From NCBI GenBank assembly GCA_963720515.1, contig OY970397.1:1984001-2048000 (forward strand): a DNA stretch of 64,000 nucleotides, written 5' to 3'. Each line of letters starts with the position of its first letter. Positions within the stretch are counted from its first letter, which is position 1. Positions 51,760-60,923 of this stretch are shown piece after piece. Both the position numbers and the translations under genes were made by a program. The DNA is from G963720515 sp963720515 (GTDB taxonomy: Bacteria; Actinomycetota; Thermoleophilia; Gaiellales; Gaiellaceae). The notes under the pieces are model-generated. The model saw nothing but the letters and a program-made list of their open reading frames with translations. It did no database searches and was not told the DNA's origin.

Positions 51760-51765
51760 TAGCCT
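51760..51765 (+). promoter_or_regulatory. -10 box TAGCCT for the flavoprotein at 51775
   Basis: TAGCCT ends nine bases before the GTG start, giving a leader of about three bases and no ribosome site. Confidence 0.45.
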
Positions 51766-51774
51766 TCGCCCGTA

Positions 51775-52779
51775 GTGGCGGAGACCTACGACATCACGGT
51801 GATCGGGGCCGGGCCGGTGGGGCTCGCGGCCGCGTACTACGGAGGGCACCGCGAGGCGTCGGTCTGCATCGTCGAGAGCCTCGAGCAGCTCGGCGGCCAG
51901 GTCGCCGCGGTCTACCCCGAGAAGCACGTCTACGACGTGGCCGGCCATCCGAAGATCGGCGGCCAGGCCCTCGTCGACCTCTGCGCGGAGCAGGGCCTCC
52001 AGTTCGGCGCGAAGGTCATGCTCGGCGAGGAGGTGAAGACGCTCACGCGGACCGCGTCCGAGGACGGCGAGCTCTTCACGATCGAGACCGGGTCGGGCGC
52101 CGAGGTCACCAGCAAGGCGATGATCGTCACCGCGGGTCACGGCGCCTTCGAGCCGCGCACGCTCGGGATCGACGGAATCGAGGACTGGGAGGGCAACGGC
52201 CTCCACTATTTCGTCCGCCAGAAGGACGTCTTCCGCGACAAGAGCTGCGTGATCGTCGGCGGCGGCGACTCGGCGCTCGACTGGACGCTCGGGCTCCAGG
52301 ACACCGCGAACCTGCCGATCACGCTCGTCCACCGGCGCGACAAGTTCCGCGCGCTCGAGTCGAGCGTCACCGAGGCGCGCCGGCTCGAGGAGGAGGGCAA
52401 GGTGCGGATCATCGTCCCGGCCGAGGTCCGCGAGGTGCGGGGCAACGGCACCGTCGAACAGCTCATCGTCGAGAACACTGCGACGGGCGAGACGGAGGAG
52501 GTGCCCTGCGAGGCGCTCATCACGCTCCTCGGCTTCCACTCGCACCTCGGCGCGATCGCCGACTGGGGCGTCGAGCTCCACGGCAAGCGCCAGCTCCTCG
52601 TGAACCCGATGTCCATGGAGACGTCCATCCCGGGCATCTACGCCGCGGGCGACGTCGCCGGCTACGACGGCAAGATCACGCTGATCACGATCGGCTTCGG
52701 CGAGGCCGCGATCGCCGCGAACAACGCGATCGCGAAGATCCGCGGCGAGAAGGTCCAGCCGAAGTACTCGACCGACTAG
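51775..52779 (+). CDS. Ferredoxin--NADP reductase type 2 (thioredoxin-reductase-like)
   Basis: 334 residues: FAD motif DITVIGAGPVGLAAAYYGG, LGGQVAAVYPEKHVYDVAG (as in YumC-like enzymes), NADPH motif CVIVGGGDSALDWTLGL, HRRDKFRA for the 2'-phosphate, and IYAAGDVAGYDGKITLITIGFGEA, taken in two halves, at the C-terminus. There is no CxxC redox disulfide, which separates it from thioredoxin reductase. It exchanges electrons between NADPH and ferredoxin or flavodoxin. It follows erpA, so an Fe-S or electron-transfer context is coherent. Confidence 0.9.
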   Translation: MAETYDITVIGAGPVGLAAAYYGGHREASVCIVESLEQLGGQVAAVYPEKHVYDVAGHPKIGGQALVDLCAEQGLQFGAKVMLGEEVKTLTRTASEDGELFTIETGSGAEVTSKAMIVTAGHGAFEPRTLGIDGIEDWEGNGLHYFVRQKDVFRDKSCVIVGGGDSALDWTLGLQDTANLPITLVHRRDKFRALESSVTEARRLEEEGKVRIIVPAEVREVRGNGTVEQLIVENTATGETEEVPCEALITLLGFHSHLGAIADWGVELHGKRQLLVNPMSMETSIPGIYAAGDVAGYDGKITLITIGFGEAAIAANNAIAKIRGEKVQPKYSTD

Positions 52780-52843
52780 GCGTACGAGCCGCTCCCCCCT
52801 TTGGGCGTCCTCCCGGGCGCGCTGCCGCCCGATCTAACGGGGG

Positions 52844-53053
52844 ATGGACGCGACCACCGTTCGGATCGAGTGCCTGGGCTGCGGCGAGGCGAGAGCCGTC
52901 GACGCGCCGCCCGTCCAGACGAGGCTCGATCCCGGCGAGTGCCCGCGGTGCGGGTACCTCGGCTGGGCTCCGTCCACCGCGCTGACCGAGCGTGTTCGGC
53001 GCGGAATCCGCGAGCGGCCGGTCGACCGGCGCGCCCGCCTCTTCGCCATCTGA
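52844..53053 (+). CDS. Small zinc-ribbon protein
   Basis: 69 residues with two Cys pairs, CLGCGEAR (residues 11-14 region) and CPRCGYLGW (about 33-36), a rubredoxin-type zinc ribbon. The C-terminal part is basic (RVRRGIRERPVDRRARLF). The segment CPRCGYLGWAP is common in small actinobacterial proteins of unknown role. A GGGGG run precedes the ATG as a possible ribosome site. Single gene between the reductase and a repeat-rich gap. Confidence 0.72.
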   Translation: MDATTVRIECLGCGEARAVDAPPVQTRLDPGECPRCGYLGWAPSTALTERVRRGIRERPVDRRARLFAI

Positions 53054-53060
53054 CCCTCTC

Positions 53061-53240
53061 GGCCACGTCAGGGGTCAGGCCCCTGCCGTGTGCACCGCGG
53101 ACGTGTCCCGGTGCCAGGCAACGTGTCATGGCCGGAATGGACACGCGGGTCGCAACGGGTGCAGTCATGCGCGTCAGCCGTGCGTCGATCTGGGTCGCGC
53201 TCAGCGCACGCCTGCGATAGGGGTGCCAGGCACCGGGCCC
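53061..53240. repeat. Cluster of short palindromic (REP-like) sequences
   Basis: The gap holds AGGGG-TCAGG-CCCCT (53070-53084), the perfect palindrome GGTGCC-A-GGCACC (53222-53234), and an imperfect copy GGTGCCAGGCAAC (53110-53122) flanked by ACGTGTC at 53101-53107 and 53121-53127. Such GGTGCCAGGCACC palindromes accompany REP/RAYT-type elements in many genomes. No transposase frame is left. It is probably a remnant of a mobile repeat. Confidence 0.5.
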
Positions 53241-53299
53241 TGCGCGGAGCCGAGGGGTGAGACCTCCGCCATGGCTCCAAAGGACGCGCTGGCCGTGGG

Positions 53300-53305
53300 T
53301 AGACT
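53300..53305 (+). promoter_or_regulatory. -10 box TAGACT for leaderless fumC mRNA
   Basis: TAGACT ends six bases before the fumC GTG, so the transcript would start at the first base of the start codon. Confidence 0.5.
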
Positions 53306-53311
53306 CGCGCC

Positions 53312-54641
53312 GTGAGTGACACGGCGCCGAAGGAGCTCTGGGGGAGCGAGACCGTGAAGGCGGTCGCCAACTTCCCCGTCTCCGGCGAGCCGATCCCGGT
53401 GCCGGTCCTCCGCTGGCTCGGCCGGATCAAGGCGGCGGCCGCGCGGGTGAACGCGGAGCTCGGGCTGCTCGACCCGGAGCTCGCGGAGCGCATCGCCGCG
53501 GCGGGCGACCGCATCGCGGCGGGCGAGTTCGACGACCAGTTCCCGATCGACGTCTTCCAGACCGGCTCGGGCACGAGCTCGAACATGAACGCGAACGAGG
53601 TCATGGCCGCGCTCGCGGGCGAGGGCGTGCACCCGAACGACCACGTGAACCTCGGGCAGTCGTCGAACGACGTCTTCCCCTCGGCCGTGCACCTGGCCGC
53701 GCTCGGCGAGCTCGTGGGCGACCTGCTGCCCGCGCTCGACCGGCTGGCTTCCTCGCTCGAGGCGAAGGCGGTCGAGTTCGAGCGACGTCGTGAAGTCCGG
53801 GCGGACGCACCTCATGGACGCGGTGCCGGTCACGCTCGGCCAGGAGTTCGGCGGCTATGCGGCGCAGGTCCGCCAGGGCATCGCGCGCATCGAGTCCACG
53901 CTCGGCCGCGTCGGCCAGATCCCGCTCGGCGGGACGGCGGTCGGCACCGGCCTCAACACGCATCCCGAGTTCGCGGAGCGGGTGCGCGCGAGGCTCTCCG
54001 AGGAGACGGGGCTCACGATCTCGCCGCCGGCCGACCCGTTCGAGGCGCAGGCCGCACGCGACGCGCTGGTCGAGGCCTCGGGCGCGCTCAAGACGGTCGC
54101 GGTCTCGCTGACGAAGATCGCGAACGACCTCCGCCTGATGGGCTCGGGCCCGCGCGCCGGGCTCGCCGAGCTGCGGCTCCCCGAGCTCCAGAAGGGCAGC
54201 TCGATCATGCCCGGCAAGGTGAACCCGGTCATCCCGGAGGTCGTGACGCAGGTCTCCGCGCAGGTGATCGGGAACGACGCGGCCATCACGGTCGGCGGGC
54301 TGCAGGGCCACTTCGAGCTGAACGTGTTCATCCCGCTGATCGCGCGGAACCTCCTCGAGTCGATCCGGCTCCTCGCGAATGCGAGCCGCCTCTTCGCCGA
54401 GAAGTGCGTGGACGGGCTCGAGGCGAACCGCGAGCAGGCCGAGCACTACGCGGAGCTGACGCTCTCGGCCGCCACCGCGCTCAACCCCTACATCGGCTAC
54501 GACCTCGCGACCGAGATCGTGAAGGAGGCTGCGTCGAGCGGCCGCTCGCTGCGCGAGGTCGCGCGCGAGAAGGGCGTGGACGAGGCGACGCTCGACAAGG
54601 CGCTCGACTACCGCGCGATGACGCGCGGCGGCACCCTCTAG
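53312..54641 (+). CDS. fumC: Fumarate hydratase class II (one frameshift)
   Basis: Removing one G at 53780 joins the two frames as EFSDVVKSGRTHLMDAVPV and gives 442 residues. Class II signature GSSIMPGKVNPVIPEV, TGSGTSSNMNANEV, LGQSSNDVFPSA and GRTHLMDAVPVTLGQEF are all present, including the catalytic SS-loop serine and the H-x-x-D region. The sequence belongs to the fumarase/aspartase group; fumarase is favoured by the SGRTHLMDA and NPYIGYD segments. It catalyses fumarate to malate in the TCA cycle. Confidence 0.92.
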
Positions 54642-54701
54642 CCCGTAAAGATCCTGGAAACATCGGGCGTACCGGCCGCCCGGGCGTGGAACCTTGGACG
54701 T

Positions 54702-55406
54702 ATGAGGTTCGTCGCCGCACTCGCCGTCCTCTGCGCGCTCGCGCTCCCGGGCGCCGCGGACGCCTCGATCAAGATCGCCGGGGACGCCAAGCACGGCTCC
54801 CTCCGCGTGAACGCCCAGGGCTGGGCGACGGTCACGTACTGGAAGGCCGGCGCCTGGCACAAGGCCAAGGTCTCGCCGCTCGGGCGGGTCACCTGGGGCA
54901 AGGCTGCACCCGGTGCTGACGTCACGCAGCCGACGACCGCCGTTGCGATCCCGTTCATGAAGCAGCTGCGCGTCGGTCCGACCGGCCGCTTCTGGGCGCT
55001 CCAGGCGTGGCGGCGCCTCAGGGGCGGGCAGGTCGAGCTCCGCCTCTCCCGCTGGATGGGCGCGCCGACCAAGCTCGAGCTCTGGGCGACGTGCTGCAGG
55101 TGGCGGAGCGAGGTCGTCCACGGCCGCGCGACCTTCCACGGCCGGCCGATCTACGGCTACCGCAACACGCCCTAGGGCGTGCCGCTCGACAAGCTGAGCC
55201 GCAACGTCTACCTCGACACGTTCCGCCGCGGCGGCTGGAAGCGGATGATGGGCGTCCTCACGCACCGGCCCCCCGAGGCCGGTGAGTTCGGGCTCTGGAT
55301 CCGGCCGTACTGGCGGGGCACGCAGTACCGAGGCGCGATCATCGGGCCGAACTGGGGCCGGATGCTCGGCCCCGACGCGTACGGCTGGACGCGGTCAGTT
55401 CTGTAG
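54702..55406 (+). CDS. Secreted hypothetical protein interrupted by an in-frame TAG
   Basis: The first 157 codons encode a signal peptide (MRFVAALAVLCALALPGAADA) and a Trp/Lys-rich beta domain (SIKIAGDAKHGSLRVNAQGW, VTYWKAGAWHKAKV). Codon 158 is TAG (55173-55175). The same frame then continues without break for another 76 codons (GVPLDKLSRNVYLDTFRRGG, WIRPYWRGTQYRG) to a TAG at 55404. The two halves fit one protein of 234 residues: RATFHGRPIYGYRNTP before the stop and LDKLSRNVYLD after it. A base error or nonsense mutation is likely; other genes here stop with TAG, so it is not recoded. Family not recognised. Confidence 0.6.
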
Positions 55407-56432
55407 CGCGTCGAGCGCGGCGTCCACGTCCGCCTCGGTCGTGTAGACGTGGAACGAGGCGCGGACCCGGCCGTCGCGGACGGCCGCCTTGATCCCGGCG
55501 CGCTCGAGCTTCTCCTCCGCGCCCGGGACGTCGGCCGAGACGATCGCGGAGTTCCCTGGCTCGAGGCCGAGCCCCGCACGGAAGCGGTTGGCGAGGGCGA
55601 CGTCGTGCTCGTGGATCGCGTCGATGCCGATCTCGACGAATGTCTCGAGCGCCGGCGCCGTCCCCGCCCAAGAGAACCACGCCGGCGAGGTGTCGAAGCG
55701 CCGCGCGCTCTCGGCGAGCTTGAGCTCGTTCTCGTAGTACGTCCCGAACGGGTCCTCGGTCGACCACCAGTTCGCGGCGTGTGGGCGCAGCCGCTCCTGG
55801 AGCTCGGGCCGGATGGAGAAGAACGCCGTCCCGCGCGGCGAGCACATCCACTTGTAGGCGTGGGCCGCCAGCGCGTGCACGCGGCTGCCGTCGAACGAGA
55901 GCCAGCCGCACGCCTGGGTCGCGTCGAGGACGACGATCGCGTCCGCGTCCTCGGCGGCGGCGAGCACGTGGTCGAGCGCGAGCACCTCGCCCGTGGACGA
56001 CTGGACGAGGCTCGCGGCCACGACGTCGTGTTGCTTCGTGACGCTGTCTGCGAGCCGCGCCAGCGGGACCGTCTCCACGCGGACCCCGCGGTCGGCCTGC
56101 GTGAGAAACGGAAAGACGAGCGACGAGAAGTCGTTCTCGGGGACGAGCACGCGGGCGCCGTCCGGGAGCGACGACGCGACCACGGCGACGTGCTGCGACG
56201 TCGTGCCGCCGCAGGCGACGTCCCGCGCGGAGACGCCGATCATCTGCGCGAAGGCCGTGCGCGCCCGCTCGGTGAAGTCGCTCCAGTGCTCCCAGCTCGT
56301 GCGCCCGTGATGCCAGTCCTCGAGCGTTGCCTGGAGCGTCTCCCAGGCCGGGCGCGGCGGCAATCCGAACGTGGCCGTGTTGAGGTAGGGACCTGCTGGT
56401 GACCACAGAGCCTGCGCTTCGGCGATCTCCAC
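55395..56432 (-). CDS. PLP-dependent class V aminotransferase (isopenicillin-N epimerase/cysteine desulfurase-like)
   Basis: 345 residues of fold type I. VACGGTTSQHVAVVASSL is the phosphate-side loop, VVLDATQACGW carries the PLP-binding aspartate, and HAYKWMCSPRGTAFFSI the Schiff-base lysine in HxYKW. No conserved Cys-loop of SufS/IscS is seen, so epimerase- or lyase-like function is more probable. It is a single gene, with its stop overlapping the interrupted secreted gene by twelve bases. Substrate unknown. Confidence 0.85.
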   Translation of the reverse strand: MEIAEAQALWSPAGPYLNTATFGLPPRPAWETLQATLEDWHHGRTSWEHWSDFTERARTAFAQMIGVSARDVACGGTTSQHVAVVASSLPDGARVLVPENDFSSLVFPFLTQADRGVRVETVPLARLADSVTKQHDVVAASLVQSSTGEVLALDHVLAAAEDADAIVVLDATQACGWLSFDGSRVHALAAHAYKWMCSPRGTAFFSIRPELQERLRPHAANWWSTEDPFGTYYENELKLAESARRFDTSPAWFSWAGTAPALETFVEIGIDAIHEHDVALANRFRAGLGLEPGNSAIVSADVPGAEEKLERAGIKAAVRDGRVRASFHVYTTEADVDAALDALQN

Positions 56433-56456
56433 GGCCGCAGCCTACTGAGCGGGGTC

Positions 56457-56486
56457 TTGACAACGGTCACCGGAGTCTCCTACCGT
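56457..56486 (+). promoter_or_regulatory. Sigma-70-type promoter TTGACA-18-TACCGT upstream of the large subtilase
   Basis: A perfect TTGACA (56457-56462) is followed after 18 bases by TACCGT (56481-56486), predicting a start near 56493 and a leader of about 87 bases before the GTG. It is the only near-consensus -35/-10 pair I found in the window. Confidence 0.55.
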
Positions 56487-56579
56487 CCTGGCTGGTCGTG
56501 CCCCGGGACGGCGCAGAGACAGTCGTCGAAAGGCGCGGCAGTCACGTCATTACCCGAACCAGGGAGAAGGGGTGAACCA

Positions 56580-59500
56580 GTGAACGCACGAAGGCAGCGG
56601 TCCCACCGTCGGCTTCGCCTCGCCGTCCCGCTGGCCGTGCTCGCGACGCTCGTCGTCGCCAGCTCGGCGGCAAGCGGACCGGGCGGATTCGCGGCGCAGG
56701 CCCTCACACCGGACTCGACCTTCACCGGAGCGAAGTCCGACACGGGCTACCTGGCCAAGACCGACCCGACGCTCCTCGGCAAGACGAGCTCGGCGCCGGT
56801 CAGCGTCTTCCTCAAGTACGACTTCGACTCCACGGCGTCCTATACCGGCGGCGTCGCCGGGCTCGCGGCGACGAGCCCGTCGGCCACCGGCAAGTCGCTG
56901 AAGAAGAACCAGGCCGCGGTCGACGCCTACGAGCGCCACACGGCGAAGGTCGCCGGCTCGATCTCGGCCGCGGTCGAGAAGGCCGTGCCGTCCGCGACGG
57001 TCAATGCGACCTTCCAGACGGTGTACGGCGGCGTCGCGGCGACCGTGCCGGCGAACTCCGTCTCGACGCTCCTTTCCCTCGACGGCGTCGTCGCGGTGCA
57101 GCGCGACCGCCTCGAGCAGCCCCAGACGGATGCGACCCCGCAGTTCCTCGGGGCGACCGACGTCTGGCCGACGATCGGCGGCTCGATCCACGCCGGCGAG
57201 ACCACAACCGTCGGCGTGATCGACACCGGCATCTGGCCCGAGCATCAGTCCTTCCGCGACACGGGCCTCCCGGCCCCGTCGAGGACGTACGGCTGCCAGT
57301 TCGGCGACGGCAGCGACGTCGCCCACCTCGGCCCGACGTTCGCGTGCAACAACAAGCTCGTGGGCGCTTACGCGTTCACGAGCACGTACCTCGCGGTCGT
57401 CGGCGCCCTTCCGGGCGAGTACTGCAACCAGACGACGCGCGTCTGCTCGGCCCGCGACCCCGACGGCCACGGGACGCACACGTCCTCGACCGCCGCCGGC
57501 GACCCGGTGGCGAGCGCTCCGATCTTCGGGATCGAGCGCGGCCCGATCAGCGGCATCGCGCCCGGGGCGCACCTGATCATGTACCGCATCTGCCTCGAGC
57601 AGGGCTGCTTCAACTCGGACGCGGTCGCAGCGGTGCAACAGGCGATCACGGACGACGTGGACGTCATCAACTACTCGATCTCGGGCGGGGCGAACCCGTA
57701 CACCGACGCGGTCGAGATCGCGTTCCTGGACGCGTTCCACTCGGGCATCTCGGTGAACGCCTCGGCCGGAAACGCCGGGCCGGGCGCGGGCACCGTCGAC
57801 CACGGCGGCCCCTGGGTCACCACGGTCGGCGCCTCGACCTCGAACCGGGCGAACCGCTCGACGCTCCACCTGACCGCGTCGAACGGCGACACGTTCGACC
57901 TGGTCGGATCGACGATCACGCCGGGCATCGGCCCCACGCCGGTCATCCTCGCCACGTCGATCCCGGGTGTGGACGCGGCCTGCGTCAACACGATCCCCGC
58001 CGGCGCGGCCACCGGGAAGATCGTCGTCTGCCAGCGCACCCCCAACCGCGTCCTCAAGAGCTTCAACGTGAGGAACGGCGGCGGGGTCGGGATGATCCTG
58101 TTCAACGCCGGGCTCGAGTTCGTGATGACCGACAACCACTGGGTCCCGACGATTCACGTAGACGGCCCGAGCGGCCTCCTCGCGTTCATCAACAGCCACA
58201 CGGGCGTGATGGGGAGCTGGGCCACCGGAGTCCGGACGACGATCCGCGGCGACGTGATGACGCAGTTCTCGTCCCGCGGGCCGCAGGCCGACTTCGTGAA
58301 GCCGGACATCACGGCGCCGGGCATCCAGATCGTCGCCGGCATGACGCCGACGCCGGTCTCGCCGCTCGGCGGGCCGCCCGGCCAGCTCTTCCAGGCCATC
58401 GGCGGCACGTCCATGTCGAGCCCGCACGCGGCGGGCGTCTCCGCGCTCGTCAAGGCGGTGCACCCGACGTGGACGCCGGCGATGATCAAGTCCGCCCTCA
58501 TGACCTCGTCCGAGCAGGACGTGCTGAAGGAGGACGGCGTGACGCCGGCGGATCCGTTCGACGCGGGCGCGGGCGGCATCCGGGCCAACAAGGCGGTGAG
58601 CCCGACGCTCGTCTTCGACGAGACGTTCGAGGACTTCGTCGCCTCGGCCGGGAACCCGCTCCACCGGATCGACCTCAACATCCCGAGCGTTGACGCGCCG
58701 ACGATGACGGGGACGATCGGGACGTCGAGGACGGCGATGAACGTCTCCGGGGCCGACCAGGACTTCAAGGTCCTGACCGAGGCGCCGGCCGGCGCGTCGA
58801 TCACCGTCGGCAACTCGAACCACGTCCTCCACGTGGACGCGGGCGGCACGCTCACGTTCCCGATCGTGATCAGCGCACCCGCGGTCGCGAACGGCCAGTA
58901 CTTCGGGCGCATCACGCTCGACCCCAACGCGAAGGGCTACAACTCGGTGACGATCCCGGTCGCGTTCAACAAGCGGCAGGGCGCGGTCACCCTCAGCCAC
59001 ACGTGCGATACGGCGACGTTCGCCGCCAGGACGGGCCATGCCCACTGCTCGGCGACCGTGACGAACTTCGCGGCCATTGCCGCGGAGACGACGCTCAGCA
59101 TCACGAGCCCGGACAAGGGCAAGGGGCTCGACTACTCGAACGTCACGGGACCCGCGGGAACGACCGCCACGAGTAGCGGCGTCCTCTGGACGGGGACCCT
59201 GTCTCCGGTCGTCCCGCCGCAGGTCACGTCGATCGCTCCAACCGTCGGGCCGGCGGGCGGCTATTTGCCCCTGTCGGCCTTCGGCATCGCGCCGATCGCC
59301 GGGGTGGGCGACGACACGATCACGAACTTCAACGTGCCGGCGTTCTGGTACGGCGGCGAGCAGTACACGCGCGTCGGCGTCGTCTCGAACGGCTACGTCG
59401 TGATCGGCGGAGGGGACGCCAGCGACATCGTGTACGTGCCGCAGACGTTCCCGAACGCGGCCCGACCGAACAACACGGTCGCGCCGTGGTGGACCGACCT

Positions 59501-59945
59501 CAACCCGGCCGCGGCCGGAGCGATCCGGATCGGCACGCTCACCGACGGGACGAACAACTGGATCGTCATCGACTGGGCGAACGTCCGGAACTTCTCCAAC
59601 CCGACCGCGCACACGTTCGAGATCTGGCTGCAGTACGGCGCGTCTCCCTCCACGGAGGGGATCACGCTCTCGTACGGTACGAACGGTGCGGGCGATCCGG
59701 GCTCGGGCTCGAACTGGGGCGCCGAGAACCGGAACGGGACGAGCGGCAAGAACATTTCGCCGCAGCCCGCGAACGGCTCGGAGTGGGCCGTGAACCTGGT
59801 TCCGCCGACTGCCGGCGGCTCCGTAACGATCGAGTACGACGCCTCCGCGAAGAAGGAGGGCGTCTACCACTCGGTCGCCGGCATGACGTCCAACGTCACG
59901 CCGGGCATCACCCAGGTGGTGCGGGAGTTCCACGTGACCGGCTAG
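56580..59945 (+). CDS. Large secreted subtilisin-family (S8) peptidase with PA and C-terminal domains
   Basis: 1121 residues. Signal peptide with an Arg-rich n-region (NARRQRSHRRLRLAVPLAVL), inhibitor I9-like prodomain, then S8 domain: TTVGVIDTGIWPEHQSF (Asp), DPDGHGTHTSSTAAG (His), SVNASAGNAGPG (Asn) and GGTSMSSPHAAGVSALVK (Ser). A protease-associated (PA) domain is inserted before the serine (AATGKIVVCQRTPNRVLK). A fibronectin-like and further beta modules fill the C-terminal third. This is the cucumisin/plant-subtilase-like layout of bacterial exoproteases. The GTG has an AGGGAGAAGGGG site eight bases upstream; a strong terminator follows. Confidence 0.92.
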   Translation: MNARRQRSHRRLRLAVPLAVLATLVVASSAASGPGGFAAQALTPDSTFTGAKSDTGYLAKTDPTLLGKTSSAPVSVFLKYDFDSTASYTGGVAGLAATSPSATGKSLKKNQAAVDAYERHTAKVAGSISAAVEKAVPSATVNATFQTVYGGVAATVPANSVSTLLSLDGVVAVQRDRLEQPQTDATPQFLGATDVWPTIGGSIHAGETTTVGVIDTGIWPEHQSFRDTGLPAPSRTYGCQFGDGSDVAHLGPTFACNNKLVGAYAFTSTYLAVVGALPGEYCNQTTRVCSARDPDGHGTHTSSTAAGDPVASAPIFGIERGPISGIAPGAHLIMYRICLEQGCFNSDAVAAVQQAITDDVDVINYSISGGANPYTDAVEIAFLDAFHSGISVNASAGNAGPGAGTVDHGGPWVTTVGASTSNRANRSTLHLTASNGDTFDLVGSTITPGIGPTPVILATSIPGVDAACVNTIPAGAATGKIVVCQRTPNRVLKSFNVRNGGGVGMILFNAGLEFVMTDNHWVPTIHVDGPSGLLAFINSHTGVMGSWATGVRTTIRGDVMTQFSSRGPQADFVKPDITAPGIQIVAGMTPTPVSPLGGPPGQLFQAIGGTSMSSPHAAGVSALVKAVHPTWTPAMIKSALMTSSEQDVLKEDGVTPADPFDAGAGGIRANKAVSPTLVFDETFEDFVASAGNPLHRIDLNIPSVDAPTMTGTIGTSRTAMNVSGADQDFKVLTEAPAGASITVGNSNHVLHVDAGGTLTFPIVISAPAVANGQYFGRITLDPNAKGYNSVTIPVAFNKRQGAVTLSHTCDTATFAARTGHAHCSATVTNFAAIAAETTLSITSPDKGKGLDYSNVTGPAGTTATSSGVLWTGTLSPVVPPQVTSIAPTVGPAGGYLPLSAFGIAPIAGVGDDTITNFNVPAFWYGGEQYTRVGVVSNGYVVIGGGDASDIVYVPQTFPNAARPNNTVAPWWTDLNPAAAGAIRIGTLTDGTNNWIVIDWANVRNFSNPTAHTFEIWLQYGASPSTEGITLSYGTNGAGDPGSGSNWGAENRNGTSGKNISPQPANGSEWAVNLVPPTAGGSVTIEYDASAKKEGVYHSVAGMTSNVTPGITQVVREFHVTG

Positions 59946-59965
59946 TCCGGTCTCGGACCCGAACG

Positions 59966-59995
59966 GGAAAGGGCCGCCTCCGGGCGGCTCTTTCC
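59966..59995. terminator. Rho-independent-type hairpin shared by the subtilase and lipA
   Basis: GGAAAGGGCCGCC (59966-59978) pairs with GGCGGCTCTTTCC (59983-59995): 13 bp with a single G·U and a TCCG loop of UNCG type. On the plus strand it is followed by TTA; the stem itself ends in TTTCC. It sits between two convergent genes and abuts the lipA stop codon (59996-59998), so it probably serves both. Confidence 0.8.
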
Positions 59996-60916
59996 TTAGT
60001 AGGCGACCGCGCGGCCGCCGTTTTCGGCGGCGTGGCGCTGCTCGTCGGCGCGGTAGGACGATCGAACGAGCGGGCCGGAGAAGACCGAGCCGAAGCCGAG
60101 CTCCTCGCCCTGCTCGCGGAACCAGCGGAACTCGTCGGGATGCACCCAGCGGTCGATCGTCGCGTGCTTCGCCGACGGCTGCAGGTACTGGCCGATCGTG
60201 ACGACGTCCACGCCGTTCTCGCGCAGGTCGCGCAGCGTCTCGACCACCTCGTCGTTCGTCTCGCCGAGCCCGACGATGATCCCGGACTTCGTGAGCACCG
60301 GGTAGTCGGCGAGCTCCTTCGCGCGGGCCAGGAGATGGAGCGCGCCGTCGTAGGACGCCTTCGCGCCGCGCATCTTGCGGTGCAGCCGGCGCACGGTCTC
60401 GATGTTGTGGTTGAAGACCTCGGGGCGCGCTCCGAGCACGGTCTGGAGCGCCTCCTCCTCGACACCGAGGAAGTCGGGCGTCAGCACCTCGACGGACGCC
60501 TCGGGCAGCTTCGCCTTGAGCGCCCGGATCGTGGCCGCGTAGTGACCGGCGCCGCGGTCGGGGACGTCGTCGCGGTCAACGGAGGTGACGACGACGTGCT
60601 TGAGCCCCATCTGCGCGGCGGCGTGCGCGAGGCGCAGCGGCTCGAGCGGGTCGGGCGGCGCCGACGGCTTGCCGGAGTGGACGTAGCAGTAGCGGCACGC
60701 GCGCGTGCAGGTCTCGCCGAGGATCTGGAACGTCGCGGTGCCGCGGCCCCAGCACTCGGCGATGTTCGGGCAGCGCGCCTCCTCGCAGATCGTGTGCAGC
60801 CCCTGCCCGTGGATCAGGTTGCGCACCTCGAAGTAGCGGCTGTTCGCGCTCGGCGCGCGAACCTTCATCCACTCGGGGCGGCGAGGCCGTGGGGCGACCG
60901 GAAGCGAGGTCTCCAT
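59996..60916 (-). CDS. lipA: Lipoyl synthase
   Basis: 306 residues of radical-SAM fold. The auxiliary-cluster cysteines C-x4-C-x5-C are in ICEEARCPNIAECWG, the SAM cluster C-x3-C-x2-C in CTRACRYCYV, and the C-terminal R-S-S-Y serine motif in VRSSYRADE. It inserts two sulfurs into octanoyl-protein, the second step after LipB, whose gene lies 2.7 kb away on the same strand. A TAGACT -10 box seven bases before the ATG suggests a leaderless mRNA. Confidence 0.96.
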   Translation of the reverse strand: METSLPVAPRPRRPEWMKVRAPSANSRYFEVRNLIHGQGLHTICEEARCPNIAECWGRGTATFQILGETCTRACRYCYVHSGKPSAPPDPLEPLRLAHAAAQMGLKHVVVTSVDRDDVPDRGAGHYAATIRALKAKLPEASVEVLTPDFLGVEEEALQTVLGARPEVFNHNIETVRRLHRKMRGAKASYDGALHLLARAKELADYPVLTKSGIIVGLGETNDEVVETLRDLRENGVDVVTIGQYLQPSAKHATIDRWVHPDEFRWFREQGEELGFGSVFSGPLVRSSYRADEQRHAAENGGRAVAY

Positions 60917-60923
60917 CGCCGCC

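Noticed and set aside
53061..53240. An insertion sequence with terminal inverted repeats
   Set aside because: No transposase frame, no target-site duplication that frames both palindromes.
48206..55175. Recoding of TAG as an amino acid
   Set aside because: Many intact genes here end in TAG exactly where relatives end, such as rmlB and the erpA gene.
53601..55265. A 554-codon minus-strand frame across fumC and the secreted gene
   Set aside because: It spans two plus-strand genes and a gap, is highly charged without motifs, and has no ribosome site.
56550..59933. A minus-strand open frame of over 1100 codons opposite the large subtilase
   Set aside because: It is made of Arg/Asp/Val-rich low-complexity sequence, mirrors the third-position G/C bias of the plus-strand gene and has no domain. 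Many similar long frames in this GC-rich window are antisense shadows.
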